Source: Candidatus Heimdallarchaeota archaeon
Lineage (GTDB): Archaea > Asgardarchaeota > Heimdallarchaeia > Heimdallarchaeales > Heimdallarchaeaceae
Direction of reading: 5' to 3'
Assembly: GCA_030603365.1 (NCBI GenBank)
Contig: JAUVXV010000001.1
Location: 620,001-684,000 of the forward strand
DNA: 64,000 bases
Of this stretch, positions 7,483 to 16,912 are shown in pieces (within the stretch, counting starts at the first letter, position 1; every line of letters begins with the position of its first letter). The position numbers and the translations under genes were made by a program. A model generated the notes under the pieces. That model worked only from the letters and a program-made list of their open reading frames with translations, was not told where the DNA came from and searched no databases.

Positions 7483-8127
7483 ATGATTCAATTTGATAAA
7501 ACTAAAATCTCATCGGTTTTTGTTTTTTTACTTGTATTTTTCTTCTTTGTGAATATTGTACAATCTGATCCAGAAGATATACTTTATAGTCGCATTTCTG
7601 AAATTACTATAAATACTCCTAACTATTCTTCCGAATATAATTATACAGATTTCGATTTTAGTTTTATCATAGAGTTATATAATCCTATGAATGAAGTTAT
7701 ACTTATCTCAACTCCACACTCAATTCTCTTTAATCCTCACGTCAATGTTAGTTTTGCTAATGATTCCTACTCGCTATTTTTCTTGTATGGCTATTATACT
7801 GTACCAACTGATCACTCCATCCCTCCTAATACCACAACTTATTTGAGAGATTATCCTCTTCATTTTACAGATGCAAACCTAACACGATTACCTGAAGGAA
7901 ATTATACCTTATGGTTTGAATTAGATGGACCATCACCTATCACCTATCAACCATTGTCCTCCTTCATAAATGTAAACGACACAACAATAGAAATTTCTCA
8001 TGAAGAATATAATGGTTCATTATTTGTAATTCCTGAATATTCAAGGTTCTTTGTTTATTTTGGAACAACTCATTTATGTTTGATAATATTGATGATTTTT
8101 TTCTTCAAAAAAAGAAGAAATCATTAG
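7483..8127 (+). CDS. Small secreted, C-terminally anchored surface protein (cassette family, divergent)
   Basis: 214 residues. Signal peptide (about 1-27), extracellular domain and C-terminal membrane helix with KKRRNH tail. It is recognisably in the same family as the 3560 and 6686 proteins: 'ILYSRISEITI', 'IELYNPMNEVILISTPHS', 'RLPEGNYTLWFEL', 'NVNDTTIEISHE'. The two cysteines of the closer pair are absent. It is rich in N-x-T/S sequons. It is the sole gene between repeat copies 5 and 6. Function unknown; a surface role is inferred. Confidence 0.7.
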   Translation: MIQFDKTKISSVFVFLLVFFFFVNIVQSDPEDILYSRISEITINTPNYSSEYNYTDFDFSFIIELYNPMNEVILISTPHSILFNPHVNVSFANDSYSLFFLYGYYTVPTDHSIPPNTTTYLRDYPLHFTDANLTRLPEGNYTLWFELDGPSPITYQPLSSFINVNDTTIEISHEEYNGSLFVIPEYSRFFVYFGTTHLCLIILMIFFFKKRRNH

Positions 8128-8138
8128 AATTCAATGAA

Positions 8139-8190
8139 TGAGCTAGAATCTCCTTCCTATTCAAGCAGAAATCTCTCAGGGTTTTTCTTT
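8139..8190 (+). repeat. Dispersed 3'-element repeat, copy 6 (most diverged)
   Basis: The core keeps the invariant 19-nt start, then CTATTCAAGCAG and TCTCTCAGGG. The upstream 'tcg' is changed to 'atg'. It lies 12 bp after the stop of the 7483 gene. Confidence 0.85.
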
Positions 8191-8229
8191 CATTATTTTA
8201 CTTCAAAAATGTAATTTTCTTCTTAAAAT

Positions 8230-8282
8230 GTACAAATAGTTGTACGGATTAAAGCATGCTCTGTACAAAGCATTATATTAAA
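8230..8282 (+). promoter_or_regulatory. Two palindromes and TATA box upstream of the 8330 gene
   Basis: A perfect inverted repeat gtacaa-atag-ttgtac spans 8230-8245. A second, atgct-ctgtacaa-agcat, spans 8256-8273. TTATATTAAA (8273-8282) is a TATA box about 50 nt before the ATG. The palindromes look like regulator sites just upstream of the core promoter. Confidence 0.5.
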
Positions 8283-8329
8283 TCTGTTGGAAGACTTGTG
8301 ATAATTAGTCGATAATTCAAGTGATAAAC

Positions 8330-9034
8330 ATGAGTGAAAAAGACCTTTTGGGAAAAGCAATCGCTCGTTATTTAACCAAGAATTTTGTAAAGTGGTTTAG
8401 TATTGGTTTCGGTGCAGCTCTAATTCTTGGAACTGTTATTGGAGTTAGTTTTTATTATGGTTTCAATCCCTTAACCGACCATGATCCAGATCCTGATATA
8501 CCTTTCTCAACAAGGTTGGCAGAGGAGATAGCTTCAGAGATACCTAATGTTGTTCATGTGATTATAACTGGTAATGCCACTCAAGCTATTCATGAAAGGT
8601 TAAGTTGGGCTATAATCGACCAAGAAGGTGATAACACTTCATATAGTTGGAATGTAACAGCATATGTTATGTTCCCAGCTGATGCCATTAATTTTCTCCT
8701 TTCCACAGCTGAAGTTAATGAGATTGGAACAGGACTGGTTACATCAATTACAAACACTGAAAGAGTAGGAACATTTGGGGTAGCACCTTATGGTGAAGAT
8801 CCTGAACCACCAAACATGAAATGGTCAACAGAATTGTATTTAGCTAATTATACTGTAATTTTGTTATTTATTGATATGGAAGGTTTGATTCTCTTCCAGA
8901 CATCAACTTGGCAAGGAGATTACAATATAGATGATACTGATATGCAAGGATCAGCTGTTCTTTTACCTGAAAGTGCGTTTGATGATTATATACAAGTACT
9001 AAAGGATTTGTTTACACCCCATCTACAAATATAG
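8330..9034 (+). CDS. Signal-anchored extracellular protein, unknown
   Basis: About 234 residues. A short cytosolic tail is followed by one N-terminal membrane helix (about residues 22-42, 'FGAALILGTVIGVSFYYGF') and a soluble domain of about 185 residues with alternating strands and helices. The segment 'IPNVVHVIITGNATQAIHE' and the late 'GSAVLLPESAFDDYI' are the best-defined elements. No known motif. The GTG at 8321 is an alternative start. It is the only + strand gene in the large last cassette, convergent with the reverse NosD operon. It appears to have its own regulated promoter. Confidence 0.6.
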   Translation: MSEKDLLGKAIARYLTKNFVKWFSIGFGAALILGTVIGVSFYYGFNPLTDHDPDPDIPFSTRLAEEIASEIPNVVHVIITGNATQAIHERLSWAIIDQEGDNTSYSWNVTAYVMFPADAINFLLSTAEVNEIGTGLVTSITNTERVGTFGVAPYGEDPEPPNMKWSTELYLANYTVILLFIDMEGLILFQTSTWQGDYNIDDTDMQGSAVLLPESAFDDYIQVLKDLFTPHLQI

Positions 9035-9136
9035 AAGAAATGATTATTGTAGGATTTAATAATTGTGTAGTATAATCTAAATTATTCTTGAAAAAAGAAA
9101 ATTAGTTGAGGTAATAAAACTCTTACCCATTCTTCT

Positions 9137-10729
9137 TTATTTATTGTATCTCGTTTTAACAATCACAACAGTCCCAAGGAAAGATAATAGAACAATGAAA
9201 AAACCAAAAGAAGATTCTTCAGGTGGGTCAGTTGTTGGTTCACTAGTTACTTGGCAATCATAATAGTATTCAAATGGATAAGGATCCGTCCTATTGTGGT
9301 TTCCATCAATTTGATACTCTCCTTCTCCTTCATAATCGTTCCAATAATTCCCTTCATCTGTTGCGCTTTCATACCATCTATTGTTATATCCTTCATCATA
9401 AGCTTGAGAAAAGCCATGCTCTGTACCATTTCTGTTATTGCAGATGAAATAATTGTGATGTATCTTGTTCCAAGTTGACCAATCCCAAATCTTTATCCCA
9501 TATTCTATATTTTCTTGTAAGATGTTATATGAAATTGTTGTGAAATCTGTTTCCTCAAGTATAATGCCATTTTGATTATTTTTGCATGTGTTATTGGCTA
9601 TTGTTAGTGAATCAACTTCCCTTAAGCGAATTCCAATATTGCTATCACTACAGGTATTTAAAACAATACTGGGAGTTCCTTTATAGATTGTAATTCCATA
9701 ATCAACATTTCGAATTACAGTATTGTTCAGTACTTGAGTTGCTATGCTTGTGTGAATATCAATTCCTGCATATTCATTATCATAACAGTAGTTATTTTTG
9801 ATTATTGATGCAGAATCAGCGATAATATCTATTCCTGAGGTGCTGGAATTACATGTGTTTTCTTGAATAGTCATTTCTTCAGTGTAAGCCATCCTAATGC
9901 CATAATGACTTTCAGTACAGTAATTTTTCTGAATTGTAGCTAGAGAAGAATATTGACAATAAATTCCCCAATTTGTATTTTCACAAGAATTTTCAGATAT
10001 TGTACCTAAACTAGATGAAAGAAAACTTATCCCCCACCATGAACTGGTAACAGTATTCGAAGTAGCATTGACCGAATTCGAACCTAAAATATGAATACCT
10101 GCATTGTTTGCGGAATAGCAATAATTATCTTCAATTATAGAATTGTGTGTTTGAGATAATGCAATTCCGAAGTCACTGTTATAACATTCATTATTCTTTA
10201 TTATCTCGTGGTTTGAATAGTAACATACAATTCCTACAGCACCACCACTGCACTTGTTGTTAGATATGGTTACATAATTTGTTGAATAGATGTAAATTCC
10301 ATACCACTCATCTCCATGACAAACATTATTGCTAATCTCAATATTTTCAATAGTGAGATCACTTATGCTTATTGCTGATACATTTGCATTCACTGTGCAG
10401 AATTGAATTTTGAAATGCTTTGTGACATTTGTAATAAAAATTCCGAATTCCAGATCTGTTTCTATTGTGTAGTATTCTATAAGATACGGTTCTTCCTCAG
10501 TTCCAATTCCAGGAAAACCATACGAGTCGAAATCTTGGTCATTCAGTATGATAATGGGGTCTAGATAGGACAATTTAATATTATATTGATGTTCATAAAC
10601 AGAATTACTGTATTGATCTATTGATCTTCCCCCTTGATTTGTCAATTCAAACTGTTGCATGTTTAGGATTGTTATAAGCATTAGAAGGATATAAAAGAAC
10701 TTAATAGATCTTAATGTTCTACTCTTCAT
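9137..10729 (-). CDS. Secreted NosD-like parallel beta-helix protein
   Basis: About 530 residues from the ATG at 10729, which follows a GAGGACAG ribosome-binding sequence and starts the signal peptide (MKSRTLRS...). An upstream ATG at 10765 would add 12 residues. A beta-helix of 'N.C....GI' repeats is followed by the conserved end domain (GFSQAYDEGYNNRWYES, TDPYPFEYYYDCQ), a Pro/Thr/Glu stretch and a C-terminal membrane helix. It is the last gene of a five-gene reverse operon. It is a close paralog of the next gene upstream (10772-12364), with near-identical first ~150 and last ~150 residues. Ligand unknown. Confidence 0.8.
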   Translation of the reverse strand: MKSRTLRSIKFFYILLMLITILNMQQFELTNQGGRSIDQYSNSVYEHQYNIKLSYLDPIIILNDQDFDSYGFPGIGTEEEPYLIEYYTIETDLEFGIFITNVTKHFKIQFCTVNANVSAISISDLTIENIEISNNVCHGDEWYGIYIYSTNYVTISNNKCSGGAVGIVCYYSNHEIIKNNECYNSDFGIALSQTHNSIIEDNYCYSANNAGIHILGSNSVNATSNTVTSSWWGISFLSSSLGTISENSCENTNWGIYCQYSSLATIQKNYCTESHYGIRMAYTEEMTIQENTCNSSTSGIDIIADSASIIKNNYCYDNEYAGIDIHTSIATQVLNNTVIRNVDYGITIYKGTPSIVLNTCSDSNIGIRLREVDSLTIANNTCKNNQNGIILEETDFTTISYNILQENIEYGIKIWDWSTWNKIHHNYFICNNRNGTEHGFSQAYDEGYNNRWYESATDEGNYWNDYEGEGEYQIDGNHNRTDPYPFEYYYDCQVTSEPTTDPPEESSFGFFIVLLSFLGTVVIVKTRYNK

Positions 10730-10771
10730 AATATTCTGTCCTCTATATGTAATAATGTCATTCATTGTTTT

Positions 10772-12364
10772 TTATTTTCTATATCTTTTTGTAGTAACAA
10801 CAACAGTCCCAAGAACTGATAATACAATAATGAGAAGACCAAAGTAAGATTCTTCAGTTGGTACGATTGTTGGTTCACTAGTTACTTGGCAATAATAATA
10901 GTATTCAAAGGGATAGGGATCAGTGTTGTTATCTTTTCCGTCAATCTGATACTCTCCAATCCCTTCATAATCGTTCCAATAGTTCCCTTCATCTGTAGAG
11001 CTTTCATACCATCTGTTATTATACCCTTCATCATAAGCTTGAGAAAAACCATGCACAGTACCATTTCTATTGTTGCAGATGAAGTAATTGTGATGAATTT
11101 TATTCCAGGTTGACCAATCACCAATCTTGATTCCATATTCAATATTCTCTTGTAGAATATTGTAGGAGATGGTTGAAAAATCTGTTTCGGACAGAACAAT
11201 TCCTTTTATATTCATTGCACAAGTATTGTTAGAAAGAGTAATTGATTGTACTCCTGTTATAGATATTCCAATTCTATTGAAACTGCAATTGTTCAGAAGG
11301 ACATTAGGAGAGCCTTTATAAATTGTAATGCCCGATAATTTATTCATAAAAAGCGAATTGTTTGTTACCGAAGTAGATATGCCTCTCCAGATATTTATAC
11401 CATACTCAGAATTACTGTAGCAAACATTGTTTCGAACTTGAGATTCGGAATCTTCATCAACTGCAATACCTTGTTGACAAGAATGACACTCATTTTCTGA
11501 AACATTTATCTTTCCAGTGTGCCAAAGTTCAATACCTGCAATACTATTTATGCACAAATTTCTATCTATAACTGCTCTATTTGAATATTCTGCCAATATC
11601 CCCCAAAATGTATTATTACAAAAATTATCAGTTATATAACCAAAACTGGAACTAATGAAGTCTATTCCAAAACCTGACTTATAAACTGTATTTCGAGAGA
11701 TGTTAATATAGCTAGAATACATAATGTGAATTCCAGCATAACTGTTGTGATGGCAGTAATTATCTCCAATATAGGAGTTATCGGTTTCATATAGGGCTAT
11801 ACCAAAATCATTGTAAATGCATTCATTATTCTCGATGAACTCATTATTTGAGTACCAACAAACAATCCCTACTGCACCTCCTCTGCACCAATTATCAGTT
11901 ATTATCACATAATCTGTTGAATAAATATAGATTCCATACCATTCTTCTACTTGACAAACATTATTTCGAATTTCTATATTCTCTACTGTTAGATCACTAA
12001 CGCTGATTGCTGATACACTTGCATAAACTACACAGTATTGGATTTTGAAATGCTTGGTAGTGTTTGTAATAAATATCCCAAATTCCTCATCTGTATCTAT
12101 TGTGTAGTTTTCTATAAGATAAGGCTCTTCTTCTGTTCCTTGACCTGGAAAAGCATAATAAATGAAATCTTGGTCATTGATTATAATTATAGGATCACTC
12201 ACGGTTAGTTTAACCTCATTAAATATTTCCACTGAAGATATCTGTTCAATATTATCATGTTCCATATCCTTAGAAATTTCATCGCTATTTGCATAAAAAA
12301 ACAATAAAATAATCAAACTGACGTAAATAACTCTCTTTTTTCTCTGATTCATACATTTCCTCAT
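10772..12364 (-). CDS. Secreted NosD-like parallel beta-helix protein
   Basis: 530 residues. The N-terminus is basic and then hydrophobic (KKRVIYVSLIILLFFYANS), a signal peptide. The NosD-type beta-helix follows, then the family's end domain (GFSQAYDEGYNNRWYESS, GEYQIDGKDNNTDPYPF) and a membrane anchor with KRYRK tail. An ATG at 12352, four codons in, has a GAGGAAA just upstream and is the more likely start. It is six bases from the following gene in the operon. It pairs with the 9137 protein; their central repeats differ more than the ends. Confidence 0.8.
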   Translation of the reverse strand: MRKCMNQRKKRVIYVSLIILLFFYANSDEISKDMEHDNIEQISSVEIFNEVKLTVSDPIIIINDQDFIYYAFPGQGTEEEPYLIENYTIDTDEEFGIFITNTTKHFKIQYCVVYASVSAISVSDLTVENIEIRNNVCQVEEWYGIYIYSTDYVIITDNWCRGGAVGIVCWYSNNEFIENNECIYNDFGIALYETDNSYIGDNYCHHNSYAGIHIMYSSYINISRNTVYKSGFGIDFISSSFGYITDNFCNNTFWGILAEYSNRAVIDRNLCINSIAGIELWHTGKINVSENECHSCQQGIAVDEDSESQVRNNVCYSNSEYGINIWRGISTSVTNNSLFMNKLSGITIYKGSPNVLLNNCSFNRIGISITGVQSITLSNNTCAMNIKGIVLSETDFSTISYNILQENIEYGIKIGDWSTWNKIHHNYFICNNRNGTVHGFSQAYDEGYNNRWYESSTDEGNYWNDYEGIGEYQIDGKDNNTDPYPFEYYYYCQVTSEPTIVPTEESYFGLLIIVLSVLGTVVVTTKRYRK

Positions 12365-12367
12365 TTT

Positions 12368-14002
12368 TCATCTTATCCGTTTATTATGATTCTTGTATCT
12401 CCTTTCCTTTTTATATCGCATTTTAGCAATCGACATAGTCCCAATAAATGATAATACAACAGTAAGAAGACTTAAAGAAGATTCTTCTGTTGGTTCAGTT
12501 ATTGTTTCTGTTGTTATACACTCAAAATAGTATTCAAATGGATAAGGATCAGTCATATTGTATTTACCATCTATTGAGTATTCTCCTTCTCCTTCATAAT
12601 CTGTCCAAAAATTGCCTGTGTTTGAATCAAAATCATACCACCTATTGTTATAACTACGATCATAAGCTTGGGAAAAACCGTATTCTGTACCAGCTAAGTT
12701 ATTGCAGATAAAGTAATTGCCATAGATTCTATTCCATGTAGATTCAAAATCTGTTATACATACTCCATATTCTCTGTTTTCTTGGAAAGCATTAGAAATT
12801 ATCTCATTATTACTCGAATCTTCAAGTTTCATTCCATATCTGTTCTCGTTACAAGTATTGTTAAATATGAAAAAAGAACTTGAGACGTACAAATTAATAC
12901 CATAAGTATTGTTATTACAAGTGTTACTGATTATCTGATTGTCTTCTCTATCAGAACGTTCATGTCTAAAGACATACATCCCATTGTCCAAATTGTCATT
13001 ACAGGTGTTATTCACTACTAAGCAAGAACCACTTGAACGCAAGTAAATTCCATCCCGTGTATTATTGTTGCAGATATTATGATCTATTAATGAAGACTGA
13101 CTTTGAGTTGTCCAAATTCCGTATGTACCAGCAGAACAGTTGTTATAAACAATGTCAACACCATAAGTACCATGGTTATCTATTCCAATATAAGTGAAGA
13201 CAATATTATTTCTAATCACTGTAATGTTTTTAAGATAGGAAAGAGTAAATCCATTGTCCGAATATTCAATGGTGTTTTCTGAGAGAATGGCATCTTCTAC
13301 TGAATATAAATCGATCCCAATTCTAGTGTTTGAGCAAAAATTATTTTGTAGGTTTATATTTTTTGAATATGCTTGATTTATACCAATTTTGAGGTTGTAT
13401 ACACAATAATTGTTCGTTATTATTGTGCCTTCTGCACCCCCTCCTATTATACCATATTCATTATCATAGCAGAGATTATTTACAATTTTACTATAGTTAG
13501 AATAAAAAACTCCTATACCTGCTTGAGTATAAGCACAAGTATTATTGGAAATAGTCAGGTTTGGGCAAAGAAAAACATATATCCCATAAATGGCGCTATT
13601 TGTGAAATGGTTGTTGTTGATTGAAGAATAACTTCCTGTGTTATTAAATAGATGAATACTTGTGGCACTTGCACTTACACTGCAATTGAAAATGACAAAA
13701 TTCAAGGTTGTATCTCTAATAAATATGCCAAAATCTGAATCTGTTTCAATCTCTAGATTTTGTATTAAGAATGGATTAGTCTCAGAACCATTCCCTGGAA
13801 GACCATAAGATAGAAAATCATCATCTGAACCTATTAGTATAGGAGAGCTTGCGATTTTAAATGAATAATCTCGTATTTCTGATAAATCTAATAAGAAATG
13901 ATCCTTTCCCTCGAATGAATTTATCTCTTTACTCTTGTAATTACCAGAAGTGCTGACTAGCATAAATACGAAAAGAAACAAACAGATGGTTCTAGATTTC
14001 AA
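12368..14002 (-). CDS. Secreted NosD-like parallel beta-helix protein
   Basis: 544 residues. Signal peptide (MKSRTICLFLFVFMLVSTSG), beta-helix repeats, the conserved end domain (GFSQAYDRSYNNRWYDFDS, TDPYPFEYYFEC), a membrane helix and an unusually long basic tail. The first 90 residues and the segment from about residue 330 to the end are close copies of the 929-2530 protein, which lies in another cassette more than 10 kb away. The middle part is different. It is three bases from the next gene in the operon. Confidence 0.8.
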   Translation of the reverse strand: MKSRTICLFLFVFMLVSTSGNYKSKEINSFEGKDHFLLDLSEIRDYSFKIASSPILIGSDDDFLSYGLPGNGSETNPFLIQNLEIETDSDFGIFIRDTTLNFVIFNCSVSASATSIHLFNNTGSYSSINNNHFTNSAIYGIYVFLCPNLTISNNTCAYTQAGIGVFYSNYSKIVNNLCYDNEYGIIGGGAEGTIITNNYCVYNLKIGINQAYSKNINLQNNFCSNTRIGIDLYSVEDAILSENTIEYSDNGFTLSYLKNITVIRNNIVFTYIGIDNHGTYGVDIVYNNCSAGTYGIWTTQSQSSLIDHNICNNNTRDGIYLRSSGSCLVVNNTCNDNLDNGMYVFRHERSDREDNQIISNTCNNNTYGINLYVSSSFFIFNNTCNENRYGMKLEDSSNNEIISNAFQENREYGVCITDFESTWNRIYGNYFICNNLAGTEYGFSQAYDRSYNNRWYDFDSNTGNFWTDYEGEGEYSIDGKYNMTDPYPFEYYFECITTETITEPTEESSLSLLTVVLSFIGTMSIAKMRYKKERRYKNHNKRIR

Positions 14003-14005
14003 TTA

Positions 14006-15532
14006 TTATACCTTCCAATGATGCATTTTTCTTCTTCTTACCAAAAAAGTAACCCCTAAGAAATAAAAACTTATGTAGACTAATTTTGGAGTTAGTGCTT
14101 CTTCTGTCTCTACAGGTGTCTGCGTTGGAGTTGTTGTAATTTCATATCTAAATGGCTCGGCATTAGGATAACGATCTACGAAATCTTCTCCACCATCTAT
14201 TGTATAATTTCCTTCTCCGATATAGTCTGACCAGTAATTTCCTAGTTGATTCTCTTCATCATACCAATGATTATTGAATCCTTCATCGAAACATTGAGAG
14301 AATCCAGAAAGCATTTCAGCATTATTGTTGATAAAATCGTTATAGAAGATATCATTTTGCCAACTCCAAGTTGAAAAAATACCAAAATCACTATTATTTT
14401 CCAGAATATTGTAGTGTATCGAATTATAGCTTGCATATTCTAAATGCATACCATATTCAAGGTTATTAGAAAAAGTATTATTTGCAATCATTCTTCGGTT
14501 TGCATCTTTTATCTTGATTCCAATTCCATTGAATTCACAGAAATTATTAACGAAATCTGATGGTTCGTTTACATCGAATTCATTATCAGATATTTTAATC
14601 CCATATAGGCCATTATGATTACATGTGTTATTTTTTACAAGAAGATACTCCCCTGCAACAAAACTCATTCCAACCTCTAAATTATATTCACAGATGTTAT
14701 TAGTAAAATTACTAGATATCAAACCTCTACTTGAAATCCCAGTTAAAATGCTATTTGAGAAGTTATTGCCAGATATTACTGAATTAGGGCAAGATTCAAT
14801 ACTTAATCCTACATTACAATTGATGCATGTATTGTTTAGAATCTTATTAGAGCGGGAATATTTAATTTTAATCCCATAAAATGTGTCTTGACATAAGTTA
14901 TCTTCTAAGATGATGTTTCTACTGTCACCACATACGATTCCTGCACAAGTATTATCTGTTATATTAGAGTATCCCGCACAATCAATGTCAATCTGCCCCC
15001 AAAAACAGCTGTTATTGACCACAGAAGAATACGGTACATCCCTAAGAATAATCCTACAGGATTTGTACTGAAGTATATTATCGTGTAGAACTACACCTGC
15101 TGACTCTCTGATCCATATTGCTGTATAATTGCAGTGAGTAATGGTATTATTAAGGATAGATATGGTATTGGTACCAACATTTGTCACCATTATTCCTCGT
15201 GTTCCTGTTAAGTGACAATTTCTTATAACAAAATGTTTTGTAGTATCCTGAATTAAAATGGCGTCTTGTACATAACTTATGATGTTTAGATTTTCAATGA
15301 TGTAAGGGCGAGTGTTATTTCCATACCCCGAAAAACCATAATCAGTAAAATTATCGTCTGAAATTATCCGAATCGATTCATGGTTAGAATATGCTTTAAT
15401 TTCAGGAAAACTAGTTTGAAAAACATTATAAGACTCCCCTAAAATTTGAAATTTGGATTCAGATGTTGAAATCGTGAAAATAAGCATTGATAGAATTATC
15501 ATTAAAAATAGGTTGTTTTTTTTGTTCATCAT
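14006..15532 (-). CDS. Secreted NosD-like parallel beta-helix protein (divergent)
   Basis: 508 residues. Signal peptide (about 1-26), beta-helix of 'N.C..N..GI' repeats, an end domain (GFSQCFDEGFNNHWYDEE, GNYWSDYIGEGNYTIDGG), a Thr/Pro linker and a membrane helix with RRRKMHHWKV tail. It is less like the other four NosD-like proteins than they are to each other, so it may be an older member. Its start ATG overlaps the stop of the preceding gene (ATGA, 4 bp), which shows translational coupling in the reverse operon. Confidence 0.8.
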   Translation of the reverse strand: MMNKKNNLFLMIILSMLIFTISTSESKFQILGESYNVFQTSFPEIKAYSNHESIRIISDDNFTDYGFSGYGNNTRPYIIENLNIISYVQDAILIQDTTKHFVIRNCHLTGTRGIMVTNVGTNTISILNNTITHCNYTAIWIRESAGVVLHDNILQYKSCRIILRDVPYSSVVNNSCFWGQIDIDCAGYSNITDNTCAGIVCGDSRNIILEDNLCQDTFYGIKIKYSRSNKILNNTCINCNVGLSIESCPNSVISGNNFSNSILTGISSRGLISSNFTNNICEYNLEVGMSFVAGEYLLVKNNTCNHNGLYGIKISDNEFDVNEPSDFVNNFCEFNGIGIKIKDANRRMIANNTFSNNLEYGMHLEYASYNSIHYNILENNSDFGIFSTWSWQNDIFYNDFINNNAEMLSGFSQCFDEGFNNHWYDEENQLGNYWSDYIGEGNYTIDGGEDFVDRYPNAEPFRYEITTTPTQTPVETEEALTPKLVYISFYFLGVTFLVRRRKMHHWKV

Positions 15533-16797
15533 TGAGCCACTTCCAGGCTTGAACCTTTTCTCTTTCTTCTCCTTATAACTTGAAAAAGAAATGCTGATTC
15601 AATTAGTAGTAAGCACCATAAATCAAAAGATAAAATGGATGTATGAGGTGTTGATGTCATATGTAGTATATTTTCAAAGGTCTTCAGTTTTAGTTTATAG
15701 GTCCTTTCTTCAGTTGTTGAGTTATAATATTCTTCGAAAACATAAAATGATGTTACTGGATCTGAAAGGCTATACAGTCTTAAAATTGTTGAGCCATATG
15801 GATATGTTTCCATATGTACAAGGTTACCATCAGCTGAAAAGATTTTCAGAACACACACCGTAGTTCCATGTTTAGTACTAGTTTTCATAACATAATACTC
15901 CCCATTGAAATGACAATCAAAATAATACGAACTCATTGTTTTAGTTTCCAAAGTAAAATTGTTGACCAACTCATTATCATAAGATATCTGAGAAGCAAAA
16001 GTGGGTCCATATGTGTAATTTGTGTAAATAACACTAATTCCCTTTTCATATAATGAAATTGAGTGAATTTCTTGACTTAGTTTTCTATGCCAAACAACAG
16101 ACCTATTATTGGTATCTATTTTTAATATATCATCTTTGTAAGCAACAAACAAATCTCCTTTGTGGTTTTCAGCAAATTTCCAATCTAGGAAAGGTCTTGA
16201 TCTAGTATAATTCATCGTATTTATAGTTGTGAAACTTACTTCCCAGTCATAATATCCTGTCTCATTGAATGCATAAATCGTCGTATTTGTATAGTTGATA
16301 TCATCTATTGAGAAGAAACCTTCAATTCTTCCAAGGTAGAAATTGCCTTTATTTGAAAGCCCAATCTCATTTAGATAAATAGTATCTAATGTTATTTTTC
16401 TTATTAAACTCATATTTGAATCGAATTTGATATACGTACAATTGTATTGATTAGGAGGCCAAACCATATACGTGAAAATATTCCCATCATCATCCATAAT
16501 CGGATCGTTGCTGAAATCAGCATTGTTTTTGGGAGCATTAAGTATTTCGTTCCCATTTTTGTCAAATTTAAGAAAGTGTATGTACCCTTCGTACATTGCA
16601 TCTAATGTAAGTAGTGTATTTTGATATTTATCAATTCCATGGCTTTCCATACTTCGAACAACCATATACTTGTACATTTCTCCAAACTCAATTTCCCAAA
16701 GATCCTCAGCTGTATTATCTAAAGATTGAATTGGAATAACTGAAATACATAAACAAATCAACAAGAAATAACATATAATTTTCTTCTTGGGTATCAT
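15529..16797 (-). CDS. Secreted, anchored beta-propeller-like protein
   Basis: 422 residues. Signal peptide (MIPKKKIICYFLLICLCIS), then a run of repeated beta-strands with Gly/Asp turns ('FDKNGNEILNAP', 'FDSNMSLIRKITL', 'LSNKGNFYLGRI', 'IFSADGNLVHMETY') that suggests a propeller-type fold. A C-terminal membrane helix and RRRKRKGSS tail follow. It is the first gene of the reverse operon 16797-9137, using the promoter at about 16860. The MIPKKK start matches that of the 2550-3347 protein at the head of the other reverse operon. No enzymatic motif is seen. Confidence 0.65.
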   Translation of the reverse strand: MIPKKKIICYFLLICLCISVIPIQSLDNTAEDLWEIEFGEMYKYMVVRSMESHGIDKYQNTLLTLDAMYEGYIHFLKFDKNGNEILNAPKNNADFSNDPIMDDDGNIFTYMVWPPNQYNCTYIKFDSNMSLIRKITLDTIYLNEIGLSNKGNFYLGRIEGFFSIDDINYTNTTIYAFNETGYYDWEVSFTTINTMNYTRSRPFLDWKFAENHKGDLFVAYKDDILKIDTNNRSVVWHRKLSQEIHSISLYEKGISVIYTNYTYGPTFASQISYDNELVNNFTLETKTMSSYYFDCHFNGEYYVMKTSTKHGTTVCVLKIFSADGNLVHMETYPYGSTILRLYSLSDPVTSFYVFEEYYNSTTEERTYKLKLKTFENILHMTSTPHTSILSFDLWCLLLIESAFLFQVIRRRKRKGSSLEVAQ

Positions 16798-16859
16798 TTT
16801 ACTTACCTTAGTTTTTTGAAATAGAGAAGCTATTTTCTATAATAAGGTATTTCCACAAT

Positions 16860-16897
16860 ATATATTAAAAGCTAGATGAGAGTATTTCAATACAATT
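16860..16897 (-). promoter_or_regulatory. Promoter with palindromic operator for the reverse operon 16797-9137
   Basis: On the minus strand an AT-rich TATA box (about 16860-16868) lies about 65 nt before the ATG at 16797. The inverted repeat gtatt-tc-aatac is at 16882-16893. Nineteen bases around it are identical to 3429-3447. Confidence 0.6.
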
Positions 16898-16912
16898 TGT
16901 TAATCGAATTTT

